A stretch of DNA of 64,000 nucleotides from Sediminihabitans luteus (GCF_002797595.1 NZ_PGFE01000001.1:310001-374000); one strand, 5' to 3'. Numbered from the stretch's first letter, positions 51,502-60,579 are shown. A program made the numbers and translations. Notes: generated from the letters alone by a model not told the origin.

Positions 51502-51565
51502 CCGCCGAACCGGCGATCGTGGTCGTTCCAGGCCTCTGGATCGAACACGATCGCCGGTTCGGCGG
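51502..51565. repeat. Perfect 20-bp inverted repeat between glyA and folD
   Basis: Arms 51502-51521 and 51546-51565 are exact reverse complements with a 24-base spacer; a 16-bp direct copy of the arm core lies at 51481-51496. It begins 14 bases after the glyA stop. It could be a terminator or mRNA-stabilising hairpin, or a dispersed palindromic element. Confidence 0.8.
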
Positions 51566-51578
51566 CGCGAGGGTCAGG

Positions 51579-52874
51579 TCAGTACTGCTCGAGACCCGGG
51601 TAGAGCGGGAACTCGGCCGCGAGGCGCGTGACGCGGGCGCGCAGGGCCTCGACGTCCGCGGCCTGGCCGGCCTTGAGCGTCTCGGCGATGATCTCGGCGA
51701 CCTCGGTGAACTCGGCATCGCCGAACCCGCGGGTCGCGAGCGCGGGCGTGCCGATGCGCAGGCCTGAGGTGACGCGCGGGGGGCGCGGGTCGAACGGCAC
51801 CGCGTTGCGGTTCACCGTGATGCCGACGGCGTGCAGGAGGTCCTCGGCCTGCTGGCCGTCGAGGTCCGAGTGGCGCAGGTCGACGAGCACGAGGTGCACG
51901 TCCGTGCCGCCCGTGAGCACCGAGACGCCGGCCTCGGCGACGTCGGCCGCTGTGAGGCGGTCCGCGATGATGCGGGCGCCGTCGATCGTGCGCTGCTGGC
52001 GCGCCTTGAAGTCGTCGGACGCCGCGACCTTGAACGACACGGCCTTCGCCGCGACGACGTGCATGAGCGGCCCGCCCTGCTGGCCCGGGAACACGGCCGA
52101 GTCGATCTTCTTGGCGTACTCCTCCTTGCTCAGGATGAAGCCCGAGCGGGGGCCGCCGATCGTCTTGTGCACGGTCGAGGACACGACGTCCGCGAACGGC
52201 ACGGGCGACGGGTGCAGGCCCGCGGCCACGAGGCCCGCGAAGTGCGCCATGTCGACCCAGAGCTTGGCGCCGACCTCGTCGGCGATCGACCGGAACGCCG
52301 CGAAGTCGAGGTGGCGCGGGTACGCGGACCAGCCGCCGATGATCACGTCGGGGCGCTCGGCGAGGGCCTTCTCGCGCACCTGGTCCATGTCGATGAGGTG
52401 CGTCTCGGGGTCGACCCCGTACGCCGCGACGTCGTACAGGCGGCCCGAGAAGTTGATCTTCATGCCGTGGGTCAGGTGGCCGCCGTGCGCGAGCTCGAGA
52501 CCGAGGATCTTGTCGCCCTTGTTGATCAGGGCGTGCAGCACGGCCGCGTTCGCGGTCGCGCCCGAGTGCGGCTGGACGTTCGCGTGCTCGGCGCCGAACA
52601 GCGACTTGGCGCGCGCGATCGCGAGGTTCTCCGCGACGTCGACCTGCTCGCAGCCGCCGTAGTAGCGGCGCCCCGGGTAGCCCTCGGCGTACTTGTTCGT
52701 GAGCACCGAGCCCTGCGCCTGCAGGACGGCGCGCGGCACGAAGTTCTCCGACGCGATCATCTCGAGGGTGTCGCGCTGACGCGCGAGCTCCCCGTCGAGC
52801 ACCGCGGCGATCTCGGGGTCGAGCTCGGAGAGGTTCTGGTTCAGGACGTCGGCGGAGTCGGGCTGGTCGCTCAT
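51579..52874 (-). CDS. glyA: Serine hydroxymethyltransferase
   Basis: A 431-residue PLP enzyme. Motifs include [32 protein letters not shown] (split here only in description), [34 protein letters not shown], and the PLP lysine in [16 protein letters not shown]. It converts serine and tetrahydrofolate to glycine and methylene-tetrahydrofolate, feeding FolD encoded next. GAGGAG precedes ATG 52874. A 213-base leader holds a ZTP riboswitch. Confidence 0.96.
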   Translation of the reverse strand: MSDQPDSADVLNQNLSELDPEIAAVLDGELARQRDTLEMIASENFVPRAVLQAQGSVLTNKYAEGYPGRRYYGGCEQVDVAENLAIARAKSLFGAEHANVQPHSGATANAAVLHALINKGDKILGLELAHGGHLTHGMKINFSGRLYDVAAYGVDPETHLIDMDQVREKALAERPDVIIGGWSAYPRHLDFAAFRSIADEVGAKLWVDMAHFAGLVAAGLHPSPVPFADVVSSTVHKTIGGPRSGFILSKEEYAKKIDSAVFPGQQGGPLMHVVAAKAVSFKVAASDDFKARQQRTIDGARIIADRLTAADVAEAGVSVLTGGTDVHLVLVDLRHSDLDGQQAEDLLHAVGITVNRNAVPFDPRPPRVTSGLRIGTPALATRGFGDAEFTEVAEIIAETLKAGQAADVEALRARVTRLAAEFPLYPGLEQY

Positions 52875-52986
52875 GCTTCTCCTCGAAGGCTGTGATGCTG
52901 GTCGGTGGCCGTCGCAGACCCGTGGCGGGCAGCGTGGTCGAACAGTCCTGAGGGGGTGCTGGCCGCCGGGTTCACGCACGGGCACG

Positions 52987-53001
52987 CACCCTCGCAGGGT
53001 G
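52987..53001 (-). promoter_or_regulatory. Small hairpin after the riboswitch aptamer, possible expression platform
   Basis: CACCCT (53001-52996) / AGGGTG (52992-52987) with a 3-base loop, 11 bases after the aptamer end. No T-tract follows, so control by termination is not obvious; the remaining leader to 52875 shows no clear gene. Confidence 0.35.
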
Positions 53002-53009
53002 GGTGACCG

Positions 53010-53090
53010 GGGCCCAGGCGAACGACCCGAAGTCTGCACAGCTCGTCGCTCCCCGGTGGTGATCCACCTCAGCGCCAGTCGCGACGGTGT
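53010..53090 (-). ncRNA. ZTP (pfl motif) riboswitch in the glyA leader
   Basis: On the glyA strand the conserved blocks occur in order: GACTGGCG (53080-53073), CCACCGGGGAGCG (53059-53047) and the diagnostic 3' block CGCCTGGGC (53020-53012) preceded by GGGTCGTT. ZTP riboswitches sense the purine intermediate ZMP/ZTP, which builds up when 10-formyl-tetrahydrofolate is short, and are known upstream of glyA, folD and purine genes. TATAGG (53099-53094) just upstream is a likely -10 box, so the aptamer begins close to the transcript start. Confidence 0.88.
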
Positions 53091-53300
53091 CAGCCTATAG
53101 CACGCCCCTGCGCCCGGGCACCCCCGTCAGGAGCCTCCCCGATCGGTGGAACGCCGTCCGGTCGTGGTCGCGCGCCCGGCGCGCGTGTCGGGCGCGTGAA
53201 CTCCCGGGGCGATCCGCGACCCCTGGGTTTCCGCAGGATTTCAGGCGTGTGGAGACTTGGCCGCACGGCGGGTGAATGCGCGCCACGGGCCTGGAAACGC

Positions 53301-53329
53301 TTGTCGCGGGCGCCCCGGCGACCTAGATT
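53301..53329 (+). promoter_or_regulatory. Promoter of the small-peptide/GT2 operon
   Basis: -35 TTGTCG (53301-53306), 17-bp spacer and -10 TAGATT (53324-53329). This gives a leader of about 75 bases before the small ORF at 53410. Between the glyA promoter and this one (53101-53300) I see no gene. Confidence 0.6.
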
Positions 53330-53409
53330 CGCCGCATCACGACGACGTGGCCCACATCACCGTCGCGACGCCACCGCAGCCGCCGCCCCCCTACCTCTCG
53401 GAGGCCGGC

Positions 53410-53547
53410 ATGGCTGCAGCACGACGTCGCACCCTCGCCCGGGTGCACCACGCGACGATCCTCCCGACCGCAGGCACCCGCACCGCAGGCACCCGCATCG
53501 CGGGCAGCCCGACCGCAGGAACCCGTACCGCAGGGCTCGTCCGATGA
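53410..53547 (+). CDS. 45-residue TAGTR-repeat peptide coupled to the GT2 gene
   Basis: ATG 53410 has a good ribosome binding site (CGGAGG, 5 bases upstream) and the frame ends in TGA at 53545-53547, overlapping the GT2 ATG (ATGA). The product begins MAAARRRTLARVHHATILP and continues with four or five TAGTR-type pentapeptides from a 15-bp array (53467-53541). The GT2 gene has no ribosome binding site of its own, so translation of this peptide probably opens the GT2 start. It may be a pure leader or a small basic membrane/cell-wall partner; no homologue is recognised. Confidence 0.6.
   Translation: MAAARRRTLARVHHATILPTAGTRTAGTRIAGSPTAGTRTAGLVR
53467..53541 (+). repeat. 15-bp tandem array in the small leader ORF
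   Basis: Five units close to ACCGCAGGCACCCGC, encoding TAGTR/TAGLV. Confidence 0.88.
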
Positions 53548-55454
53548 GCGAGAGCAGGCTCGTGACCGTGCGCGTGCTCGCCACGCTCCTGGTCGCGTTC
53601 GGCCTCGCGTACGTGGGCTGGCGCTGGACCGGGACGGTCGCGTGGCACGCCTGGTGGATCGCGGTCCCGCTCGTGGTCGCCGAGACCTACTCGCTCGGCG
53701 AGTCGGTGCTGTTCGGCCTGACCATGTGGAACGCGCGCCGTCGGCCGAGCCCGCCGCCCGCGCGCGAGGGCCTCGCGGTCGACGTCTACATCGCGACCTA
53801 CAACGAGCCGCTCGAGCTCGTCGCGCGCACCGCGCTCGCGGCCCGCGACATGACGTACCCGCACGAGACGTACGTGCTGGACGACGGCGACCGGCCCGAG
53901 TTCGCCCGCATGGCGGCCGCGCTCGGGGTCGGGTACGTCACGCGCGGTCCCGAGTGGGACGGCCGCGCGCGGTTCGCCAAGGCGGGCAACGTCAACAACG
54001 CGCTGTTCCGCACCACGGGCGACTTCATCGCGATCCTCGACGCCGACCAGGTGCCCGAACCGAGGTTCCTCGACCGGGTGCTCGGCTACTTCGAGGACGA
54101 GACGATCGCGTTCGTCCAGACGCCGCAGCAGTTCTGGAACGTGCCCGACGACGACCCGCTCGGCAGCCGCGCCGAGCTGTTCTACGGCCCGATCCAGCAG
54201 GGCAAGGACGGCTGGGGCGCCGCGTTCTTCTGCGGGTCGAACGCCGTGCTGCGGCGCGAGGCCCTCATGGCGCTCGGCCTCACGCGGTTCTCGCAGGAGG
54301 CCACCGGCCGGCTGCGCACCGCCCTGCGCGGGGCGCGCTCACGCGTGCAGGACCTCGAGGGCAGGCTCGCGGTGCGCGCCCCCTCGGCGCTGCCCGTCGC
54401 GGAGGAAGCCCTCGCCGCGATCCGCCGCGCCGAGGGTCGGGTGCGGCACGGCGACGTCCTCGGCGAGGTCACGTACGCGCTGCGCCAGGAGATCCACGCC
54501 GCGACGCTCGCGCACCCCGACATCGACCTGCCCGAGGACGTCACGGCCGAGCTCGACGACGTGGTCGAGCACGTCGAGGTCGTGCGCACCGACCAGGCGC
54601 TCGCGATCCAGCCCATGGAGACCTCGACCATCACCGAGGACATGGCCACGGCCATGCACCTGCACGCGATGGGCTGGTCGAGCGCCTACCACCACGAGGT
54701 GCTCGTGCTCGGCCTCGCGCCCGACGACGTGGGCACCATGCTGTCGCAGCGCCACCGCTGGGCGACCGGCTCGATGCAGGTCTTCTTCAGCGACAACCCG
54801 CTCGCCGTCAAGGGGCTCACGCTCGCGCAGCGCCTCATGTACCTGGGCACGATGACGAGCTACCTCGCCGGGTTCTCGGCGCTCGTCTACCTCGCCGCGC
54901 CGGTCGTGTTCCTGCTGACCGGGGTGTTCCCGCTCGTCGCGGACCCGGTCGCGTTCGCGCTGCGGTTCGTGCCGTTCTTCGTGTGCTGCCAGGCGATGTT
55001 CCTCGTCGCGGGGGCCGGGTCGCGCGGCCTGTGGCGCGGGCAGCAGATGTCGTTCGCGCTGTTCCCCACGTGGATCGCCGCGACGCTCTCGGGCGCCGCG
55101 GCCGTGTTCCTCGGCCGGCACGTCTCGTTCGCCGTGACGTCCAAGACCGGGACCGACGGCGCCGACGGCTGGCGGCACGTGCGCACGCAGGTCGTGCTCA
55201 TGGTCCTGCTCGGCCTCGCGGCCGTGATCGGCGTGGTCCGCGCGGCGGCGGGCGACGCGTCCGTGACCGCGACCGCGGTGACGCTCGTGTGGATCGCGGT
55301 CGACCTGGCGATGCTCTGGGTCGTGGTCGGCGCCGCCCGCTACCGCGGCTTCACCGGCCCTGACCCGACCGCCCCCGCGTCGTCCGAGCTCGACGCCGCC
55401 CTCGTGCTCGCGACCGCGGACGACGGTCCCGCGGCCTCGCGGCCGCTGCCCTGA
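53544..55454 (+). CDS. BcsA-like family 2 glycosyltransferase (processive polysaccharide synthase)
   Basis: A 636-residue membrane enzyme: two N-terminal helices (about 8-60), a cytosolic GT-A domain and about five to six C-terminal helices. Catalytic motifs are in order: Asp113-Asp114-Gly, Asp166-Ala-Asp168, FFCGSNAVLRR (about 238-248), Thr364-Glu365-Asp366 and Gln402-Arg-His-Arg-Trp406. This is the D, DxD, TED, QxxRW set of cellulose/beta-glucan synthases. Between FFCGSN and TED lies an unusual helical insert of about 100 residues (about 253-355). No PilZ domain is present. It starts by overlap with the small repeat ORF. Confidence 0.88.
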   Translation: MSESRLVTVRVLATLLVAFGLAYVGWRWTGTVAWHAWWIAVPLVVAETYSLGESVLFGLTMWNARRRPSPPPAREGLAVDVYIATYNEPLELVARTALAARDMTYPHETYVLDDGDRPEFARMAAALGVGYVTRGPEWDGRARFAKAGNVNNALFRTTGDFIAILDADQVPEPRFLDRVLGYFEDETIAFVQTPQQFWNVPDDDPLGSRAELFYGPIQQGKDGWGAAFFCGSNAVLRREALMALGLTRFSQEATGRLRTALRGARSRVQDLEGRLAVRAPSALPVAEEALAAIRRAEGRVRHGDVLGEVTYALRQEIHAATLAHPDIDLPEDVTAELDDVVEHVEVVRTDQALAIQPMETSTITEDMATAMHLHAMGWSSAYHHEVLVLGLAPDDVGTMLSQRHRWATGSMQVFFSDNPLAVKGLTLAQRLMYLGTMTSYLAGFSALVYLAAPVVFLLTGVFPLVADPVAFALRFVPFFVCCQAMFLVAGAGSRGLWRGQQMSFALFPTWIAATLSGAAAVFLGRHVSFAVTSKTGTDGADGWRHVRTQVVLMVLLGLAAVIGVVRAAAGDASVTATAVTLVWIAVDLAMLWVVVGAARYRGFTGPDPTAPASSELDAALVLATADDGPAASRPLP

Positions 55455-55482
55455 CCTGCGCCGCAGACCGGCGACCACGGCC

Positions 55483-55530
55483 CCAGTGACCACACAACCC
55501 GTGACCACAGAACCCGTGACCACAGAACCC
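55483..55530 (+). repeat. 18-bp tandem repeat after the GT2 gene
   Basis: About two and a half copies of GTGACCACAGAACCCGTG-like units between the GT2 stop and the STAS gene; probably noncoding, though an in-frame GTG at 55486 could extend the STAS protein through it. Confidence 0.7.
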
Positions 55531-55599
55531 GGGCCACCGGCCCGGACAGCACGACCCCACAGTCAGCACCCCCACAGCCCACAAGCCCAGGAGCGCACC

Positions 55600-56070
55600 G
55601 TGACCGCGAAGGCCCAGACCCAGCCCCAGACCCAAGCCCCGACCCAGACCCGCACCCAGGCCAGGAACGAGAGCCGGACCCGCACGGTCTGGCCGCGCCG
55701 CCGCGTGCACGCGCTGCACCTCGACCCGGGCGCGCGCACCGCCGTGCCGCAGGGCACCCGCCTGCACGACCTCGCGGTCGACGGGCACCTCGACGCCACG
55801 GCCGTGCTTCGGCTGCGCCTGCCCGTGCTCGACGCTCTGCAGGACGGCCCGGCCGTCGTGCTGGTCGACGTGAGCGCGGTCGACCGCATCGCGCCCTCGG
55901 GCGTCGCCGGGATGCTCGACCTCGTGCGCCTCGCGCGCTCGCGCGGCGGCGACCTGCGCCTGCACGGCCGCTCGGCGGCGATCGAGCACGCGCACCGCAC
56001 CGTGCGGCTCGACGCCGTGGTGCGCACCTACGCGGGTCGCGAGGAGGCGCTCGGTGTCGCCCGCGCGTGA
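55600..56070 (+). CDS. STAS domain (anti-sigma factor antagonist-like) protein
   Basis: A 156-residue protein with a Gln/Thr/Arg-rich N-terminal tail of about 35 residues and a STAS fold: VVLVDVSAVDRIAPSGVAGM carries the region where anti-sigma antagonists are phosphorylated (Ser in APSG). GTG 55600 has CAGGAG 7 bases upstream. Its place right after the polysaccharide synthase suggests regulation of synthesis or export by phosphorylation state; no partner kinase is nearby. Converges on the GH26 gene, ending 7 bases before it. Confidence 0.78.
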   Translation: MTAKAQTQPQTQAPTQTRTQARNESRTRTVWPRRRVHALHLDPGARTAVPQGTRLHDLAVDGHLDATAVLRLRLPVLDALQDGPAVVLVDVSAVDRIAPSGVAGMLDLVRLARSRGGDLRLHGRSAAIEHAHRTVRLDAVVRTYAGREEALGVARA

Positions 56071-56077
56071 GTCCGGC

Positions 56078-57061
56078 TCAGCCGAGCGCGGTGCGCAGCG
56101 CCTCCTGGGAGGCCTGGGTCGAGTTGAGGCGCCAGTCGCGCTCCTTGACGGTCTGGAACCACACGAGCCCGACCACGCCGGGCGTGGTCGCGAGCAGGTC
56201 GACGAGGTCACCGACCCAGCGCGCCTTGTCCTCGGGGCCCGGGCCCTCGACGCTCGCGACCTCGGTCACGAGCACGGGCCGGTCGCCGTCGAGCGCGTCG
56301 AGCATCGCGAGCCCCGGACCGAAGAGCTCGTCCGGGTCCTCCCAGGCGTGGCCGTCGCCGTCGCCCCAGTTGTAGCCGTCCAGGCCCAGCACGTCGACCG
56401 CGTCGGGTCCGGGGAAGGCCGCGGCGACGTCGTCCGACGCCCCGTCGAGCGGGACGTTCGGTGCCCACACGAGCTGCACCCGGGACGCCCCCGCGGCGTC
56501 GAGGACGTCGCGCAGGTGCGCCCAGGCGGCGAGGTAGTCGTCCGCGGTGTTGCCGTTGACGCCGACCGCCCACGGGTACCAGTCGCCGTTCATCTCGTGC
56601 GCGAACCGCAGCAGCACGGGCCCGTCCTGGTCCGCGAGCGCCGCGGCCCAGCGTTCGAGGTCAGCGTCGTGGTCGCCGTCCGCGACCCGCGCGAGGGCGT
56701 ACCCGGGCTGGTCGACGCCCTGGCCCGGTTCCCAGGGCTCGAGCGTGACCAGGGGCGTCGCACCGCGCGCGCGGGCGTCGTCGAGCGCGGCCAGGGGCAC
56801 GTCGTCCCCGGTCGCGGCGAACAGGTGCACGTAGTCGAGCGGGCGTCCCGTCATCTCGGTCACGACGTCGAGGTCGGAGGACTCCTCGCCGTCGTCGGCG
56901 ACGTAGGCGCCCCACGCGAGCCGGCCGCGGGAGCCTTCGGGCTCACCCGTGGCGGACGGCGCGGGGTCGGGTGCGCCCTGCGCGGCGCAGCCGGTCAGCA
57001 GCGAGAGGGCCAGGACGAGGGCCGCGGCGACCGGCCTCGTCGGCGGCGGTGTCCACGACAT
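56078..57061 (-). CDS. GH26-like lipoprotein glycoside hydrolase
   Basis: A 327-residue protein with a lipoprotein signal (ALSLLTGC, lipid-modified Cys at about residue 25) and a GH26-like barrel. The acid/base is in RFAHEMNGDWYPW and the nucleophile in PVLVTEVAS; WAPNVP and YNWGDGDGHAWEDP line the site. GH26 enzymes cut beta-mannan, beta-1,3-xylan or mixed beta-glucan. Divergent from a second GH26 gene 57 bases away. It is likely anchored outside the membrane near the polysaccharide synthase product. Confidence 0.85.
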   Translation of the reverse strand: MSWTPPPTRPVAAALVLALSLLTGCAAQGAPDPAPSATGEPEGSRGRLAWGAYVADDGEESSDLDVVTEMTGRPLDYVHLFAATGDDVPLAALDDARARGATPLVTLEPWEPGQGVDQPGYALARVADGDHDADLERWAAALADQDGPVLLRFAHEMNGDWYPWAVGVNGNTADDYLAAWAHLRDVLDAAGASRVQLVWAPNVPLDGASDDVAAAFPGPDAVDVLGLDGYNWGDGDGHAWEDPDELFGPGLAMLDALDGDRPVLVTEVASVEGPGPEDKARWVGDLVDLLATTPGVVGLVWFQTVKERDWRLNSTQASQEALRTALG

Positions 57062-57117
57062 GGCTCGCAGGCTACCGCCGTCATGTGTTCGGCACGTCAC
57101 GATCAGGAGGACGGACG

Positions 57118-58362
57118 ATGAACCGCTCGACCGACCACGAGGGCGGCTGGGGCCACCCGGTGCGCCGCGCACGGCGTGCGAACCTGCTCGTGCCGCTCGG
57201 GATCATGGGGGCCGCGGTCGGCGCGGTCGGCTGGGGGTTCTCAGTCGTCGACCCCGCCCCGGCGGTCGTGCCGGCGTGCGTGGTCGAGGACGCCTCGGTC
57301 GTGGTGCCCGACGAGGGCGTGCTGCTGGGGGTCAACCTCGACTGGGCGTCCGAGACCCTCGCGGAGCACCGCACGAACATGGGGCACGCCCCGGCGGTCG
57401 CGGTGCAGTTCTCGGACATCCCGTACGACGACAAGACGTGGGCGCACACCACGAGCGCGGTCACGCAGGTCAAGGCGAACGGCGGCGTCCTGCTGCTCAC
57501 GCTCGAGCCGCACGCGGGCCTCGACGCGATGAGCGACGAGGTGGTGGACCGGCTGGCGAAGGACCTGCGGGCGCTCAACGAGCAGGGCGTGCCCGTCGTG
57601 CTGCGGTTCGCGCACGAGATGAACGGGTCCTGGTACGCGTGGGGGCAGCAGCCCGCGCACTACGTCGAGGTGTTCCGCCGTGTCGCGGCCGCGGTGCACG
57701 CGCAGGCGCCGGGCACGTCGATGATGTGGGCGCCCAACTACGGCGGCGGGTACCCGTTCACGGGCGGGCAGTTCGCGGCGCGCAAGGGCACCGACGACTA
57801 CGCGGCGCTCGACACGGACGACGACGGCGAGCTCACGATGGCCGACGACACGTACCTGCCGTACTACCCGGGCGACGACGCGGTGGACTGGGTCGGCATC
57901 TCGCTCTACCACTGGGGCAACCAGCGCCCGTGGGGCAACAACGAGATCACGGAGGACGGCAAGTTCGCGGCCATGCTCACGGGCACGTACGACGGCACGG
58001 CGGGCGACGACGACGCGATCCCGGACTTCTACGAGGTGTACGGGGTCGAGCACGACAAGCCCGTCGCGATCCCGGAGACGTCCGCGATCTACACGCCCTC
58101 GCGCGCGGGCGAGTCGGAGCTCGACGTCAAGCGCGCGTGGTGGCGGCAGGTGTTCTCGGACGACACGCACGAGCGGTTCCCGCAGCTGAAGATGATCAAC
58201 TGGTTCGAGTGGGACAAGTACGAGATCGAGATCAACGACACCGTGGACTGGCGGGCCGCGGGGTCGCCCGCGGTGCGGGACGCGTTCGTTGCCGACCTCC
58301 CGTCGTGGACGCTCGACGCGCCCGACGTGCCGGTCTGCGGCGAGGCGGTCAGGGCGCCGTGA
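57118..58362 (+). CDS. GH26-like secreted/anchored glycoside hydrolase
   Basis: A 414-residue protein with an N-terminal basic segment and one membrane helix (about 24-45), then a GH26-like barrel: LRFAHEMNGSWYAWG (acid/base Glu), MMWAPNYGGGYPF, ISLYHWGNQRPWG and PVAIPETSAIY (nucleophile Glu). A calcium-type loop (DTDDDGELTMADD) follows the middle. AGGAGG precedes ATG 57118. It is not close to the first GH26 except at the active-site motifs, so the pair may act on different bonds. Its 3' end overlaps the GH16 gene by 14 bases. Confidence 0.86.
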   Translation: MNRSTDHEGGWGHPVRRARRANLLVPLGIMGAAVGAVGWGFSVVDPAPAVVPACVVEDASVVVPDEGVLLGVNLDWASETLAEHRTNMGHAPAVAVQFSDIPYDDKTWAHTTSAVTQVKANGGVLLLTLEPHAGLDAMSDEVVDRLAKDLRALNEQGVPVVLRFAHEMNGSWYAWGQQPAHYVEVFRRVAAAVHAQAPGTSMMWAPNYGGGYPFTGGQFAARKGTDDYAALDTDDDGELTMADDTYLPYYPGDDAVDWVGISLYHWGNQRPWGNNEITEDGKFAAMLTGTYDGTAGDDDAIPDFYEVYGVEHDKPVAIPETSAIYTPSRAGESELDVKRAWWRQVFSDDTHERFPQLKMINWFEWDKYEIEINDTVDWRAAGSPAVRDAFVADLPSWTLDAPDVPVCGEAVRAP

Positions 58363-59278
58363 GCGTCCCGCCCGGCGGCCCGGCGTACACCCGGACGTGG
58401 TCGACGACCATGCGCCGCGGCCAGGGTGTCGTCGCGTCCGGGCTGCCGGGCCAGCCACCGCCGACCGCGAGGTTGAGGATCAGGAAGAACGGGTGCTCGA
58501 ACGGCCACGTGCCGCCCGTGTCGGCGGGCGTGCGCCGCTGGTAGACGACGCCGTCGACCGACCAGGCGATCGACCCGGGAGCCCAGTCGACCGCGTACAC
58601 GTGGAAGTCGTCGGCGAACGCCTCGCCCCCGGGCAGACCGGTCGAGGCGTGCACCGCGTCGGCGCCCGAGCGCCCGGGCAGGTGCAGGCTCCCCCACACC
58701 AGGCCCGGCTCGTGGCCGACGTTCTCCATGACGTCGATCTCGCCGCTCGCGGGCCACGGGGCCGTGGTGAAGACGTCGGTGCCGAGCATCCAGAACGCGG
58801 GCCACGTGCCCTGGCCGCCGGGGATCCGCAGGCGCGCCTCGACGTGCCCGTACGTCGTCTCGACGAGGCCCGCCGTGATGAGCCGTGCGGACGTGTACGC
58901 GCACGTGCCGTACCAGCACGTCGCGCCCGGCGGGGTCTCGGCGCGGGCCGTGATCACGAGATGGCCGTCGCCGTCGAGGGCGGCGTTGGCGCGCGAGTCC
59001 GTGTAGTACTGCAGCTCGTCGTTGCCCCAGCCGCTGCCGCCCGTCTCGGCCCGCCAGCGCGACGGGTCGGGCGCGCTGCCCGCGGGCCCGTCGAACTCGT
59101 CGGACCACGCGGGTGGTCCGGCCGGGGACCAGGCCGGGCGGACGGCGTCCGCGGCCGGGACGGCGCCCGGCGCGACCAGGGCGGCGGTCGCGAGCGCGAC
59201 GACGAGCGGGACGGTCACGAGAGCGACGAGTGACGTCGTGACGACGGGGGCCGTCCGGGCGCGCGCTCGACGGGTCAT
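58349..59278 (-). CDS. Secreted GH16 beta-glucanase (laminarinase-like)
   Basis: A 309-residue protein with a signal peptide (about residues 1-42, ending near APGAVPAADA) and a GH16 jelly roll. Key motifs are WGNDELQYY, the catalytic GEIDVMENVG (Glu-x-Asp-x-x-Glu) and FFLILNLAVGGGWPG. Such enzymes cut beta-1,3- or mixed-linkage glucans. It is convergent and overlapping with the GH26 gene. The proximity to the synthase suggests it trims the same polymer. Confidence 0.92.
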   Translation of the reverse strand: MTRRARARTAPVVTTSLVALVTVPLVVALATAALVAPGAVPAADAVRPAWSPAGPPAWSDEFDGPAGSAPDPSRWRAETGGSGWGNDELQYYTDSRANAALDGDGHLVITARAETPPGATCWYGTCAYTSARLITAGLVETTYGHVEARLRIPGGQGTWPAFWMLGTDVFTTAPWPASGEIDVMENVGHEPGLVWGSLHLPGRSGADAVHASTGLPGGEAFADDFHVYAVDWAPGSIAWSVDGVVYQRRTPADTGGTWPFEHPFFLILNLAVGGGWPGSPDATTPWPRRMVVDHVRVYAGPPGGTLTAP

Positions 59279-59355
59279 GCTCCATGGTTCGGGCGCGCGC
59301 CCGCGCGGGTCAAGGCCCGGGAGGTTGCCATCGCGTGACCGTCGTGTCACGCACG

Positions 59356-59390
59356 GCGAGGGGCCCGGGCGTCGTGCCCGGACCCCTCGC
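59356..59390 (-). terminator. Terminator of the monosaccharide importer operon
   Basis: GCGAGGGGCCCGGGC (59356-59370) / GCCCGGACCCCTCGC (59376-59390) pair over 15 bases with a single mismatch and a 5-base loop, 21 bases after the mmsB stop on the minus strand. Confidence 0.7.
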
Positions 59391-59410
59391 GGCGAACCGT
59401 CGTGCGACCC

Positions 59411-60579
59411 TCAGGCCAGGCGCGAGCGCCGCTTGCTGAGGATGTCGAACGCGACCGCGAGCAGGAGCACGAGGCCCTTGATCGCCTGCTGCCACGCGGC
59501 GTCCACGGCCATGATCGACAGTCCCATGTTGAGCACGCCCATGATGAGCGCACCGATCATGGCGCCCGAGATCCGGCCGACGCCGCCCGTGACCGCGGTG
59601 CCGCCGATGAAGCACGCGGCGATCGCGTCGAGCTCGTAGTTCATGCCGGCCGCGGCCACGCCGGCACCGGCGCGCGACGTCGTGACGATCGCCGCGACCG
59701 CGGCGAGGACGCCCATGTTGACGAAGATCCCGAAGTCGACGCGGCGCGAGTTCACGCCCGAGAGCACCGCGGCGTGGCGGTTGCCGCCCACCGCGTACAC
59801 GTGGCGCCCGAACACCGTGCGGTTGAGCACGAACGAGTAGCCGATCACGAGCACGCCGACGATCAGGAGCACGATGGGCGTGCCGCCCGCGCTGAGCGAG
59901 AGCCAGTAGGTGACGATCCCGATGAGGGCGACAGCGACCACGTTCTTGGCGACGAACGCCGCCATGGGCTCGACCGTGAGCTCGTGCTTGGCGAGCGAGC
60001 GGCGCGAACGCCACTGCGACCAGACGAACGCGATGGCCGCGATCGCACCGATGCACACGGTCACGACGTCGACGTCGCCCACGAACCCGAGCCAGTTCGG
60101 CACCGAGCCGTTCGAGATCTTGTTGAACCCGCCGGGCAGGCCCGCGACGGTCGTGCCGACGAGCACGATCGCGAGGCCGCGGAAGATCAGCATGCCCGCG
60201 AGGGTCACGATGAACGCCGGGATCCCGACGTACGCGATCCAGAACCCCTGCCAGCAGCCCACGAGCGCGCCGACCACGAGCGAGAGCACGACCGCGACGA
60301 ACCACGGCAGGCCCCACTGCGTCATCATGATCGCGCACAGGCCGCCGACGAACGCGACCACCGACCCCACGGACAGGTCGATGTGGCCGGCCACGATGAC
60401 CATGACCATGCCGATCGCGAGGATCATGACGTACGCGTTCTGCTGGATCAGGCTCGCGATGTTGTTGGGGAAGAGCAGCTTGCCCCCCGTCAGCACCTGG
60501 AACAGCAGCACGATCACGAGCAGCGCCGCGACGATCCCGTACTGCCGCATGTTGCGGCCGACGTACTCCCGGACGGCGT

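Noticed and set aside
53196-55454. An extended GT2 start at 53196
   Set aside because: The extra 116 residues are Arg/Pro-rich and cross the predicted promoter at 53301-53329. ATG 53544 overlaps the small ORF and directly precedes the first membrane helix.
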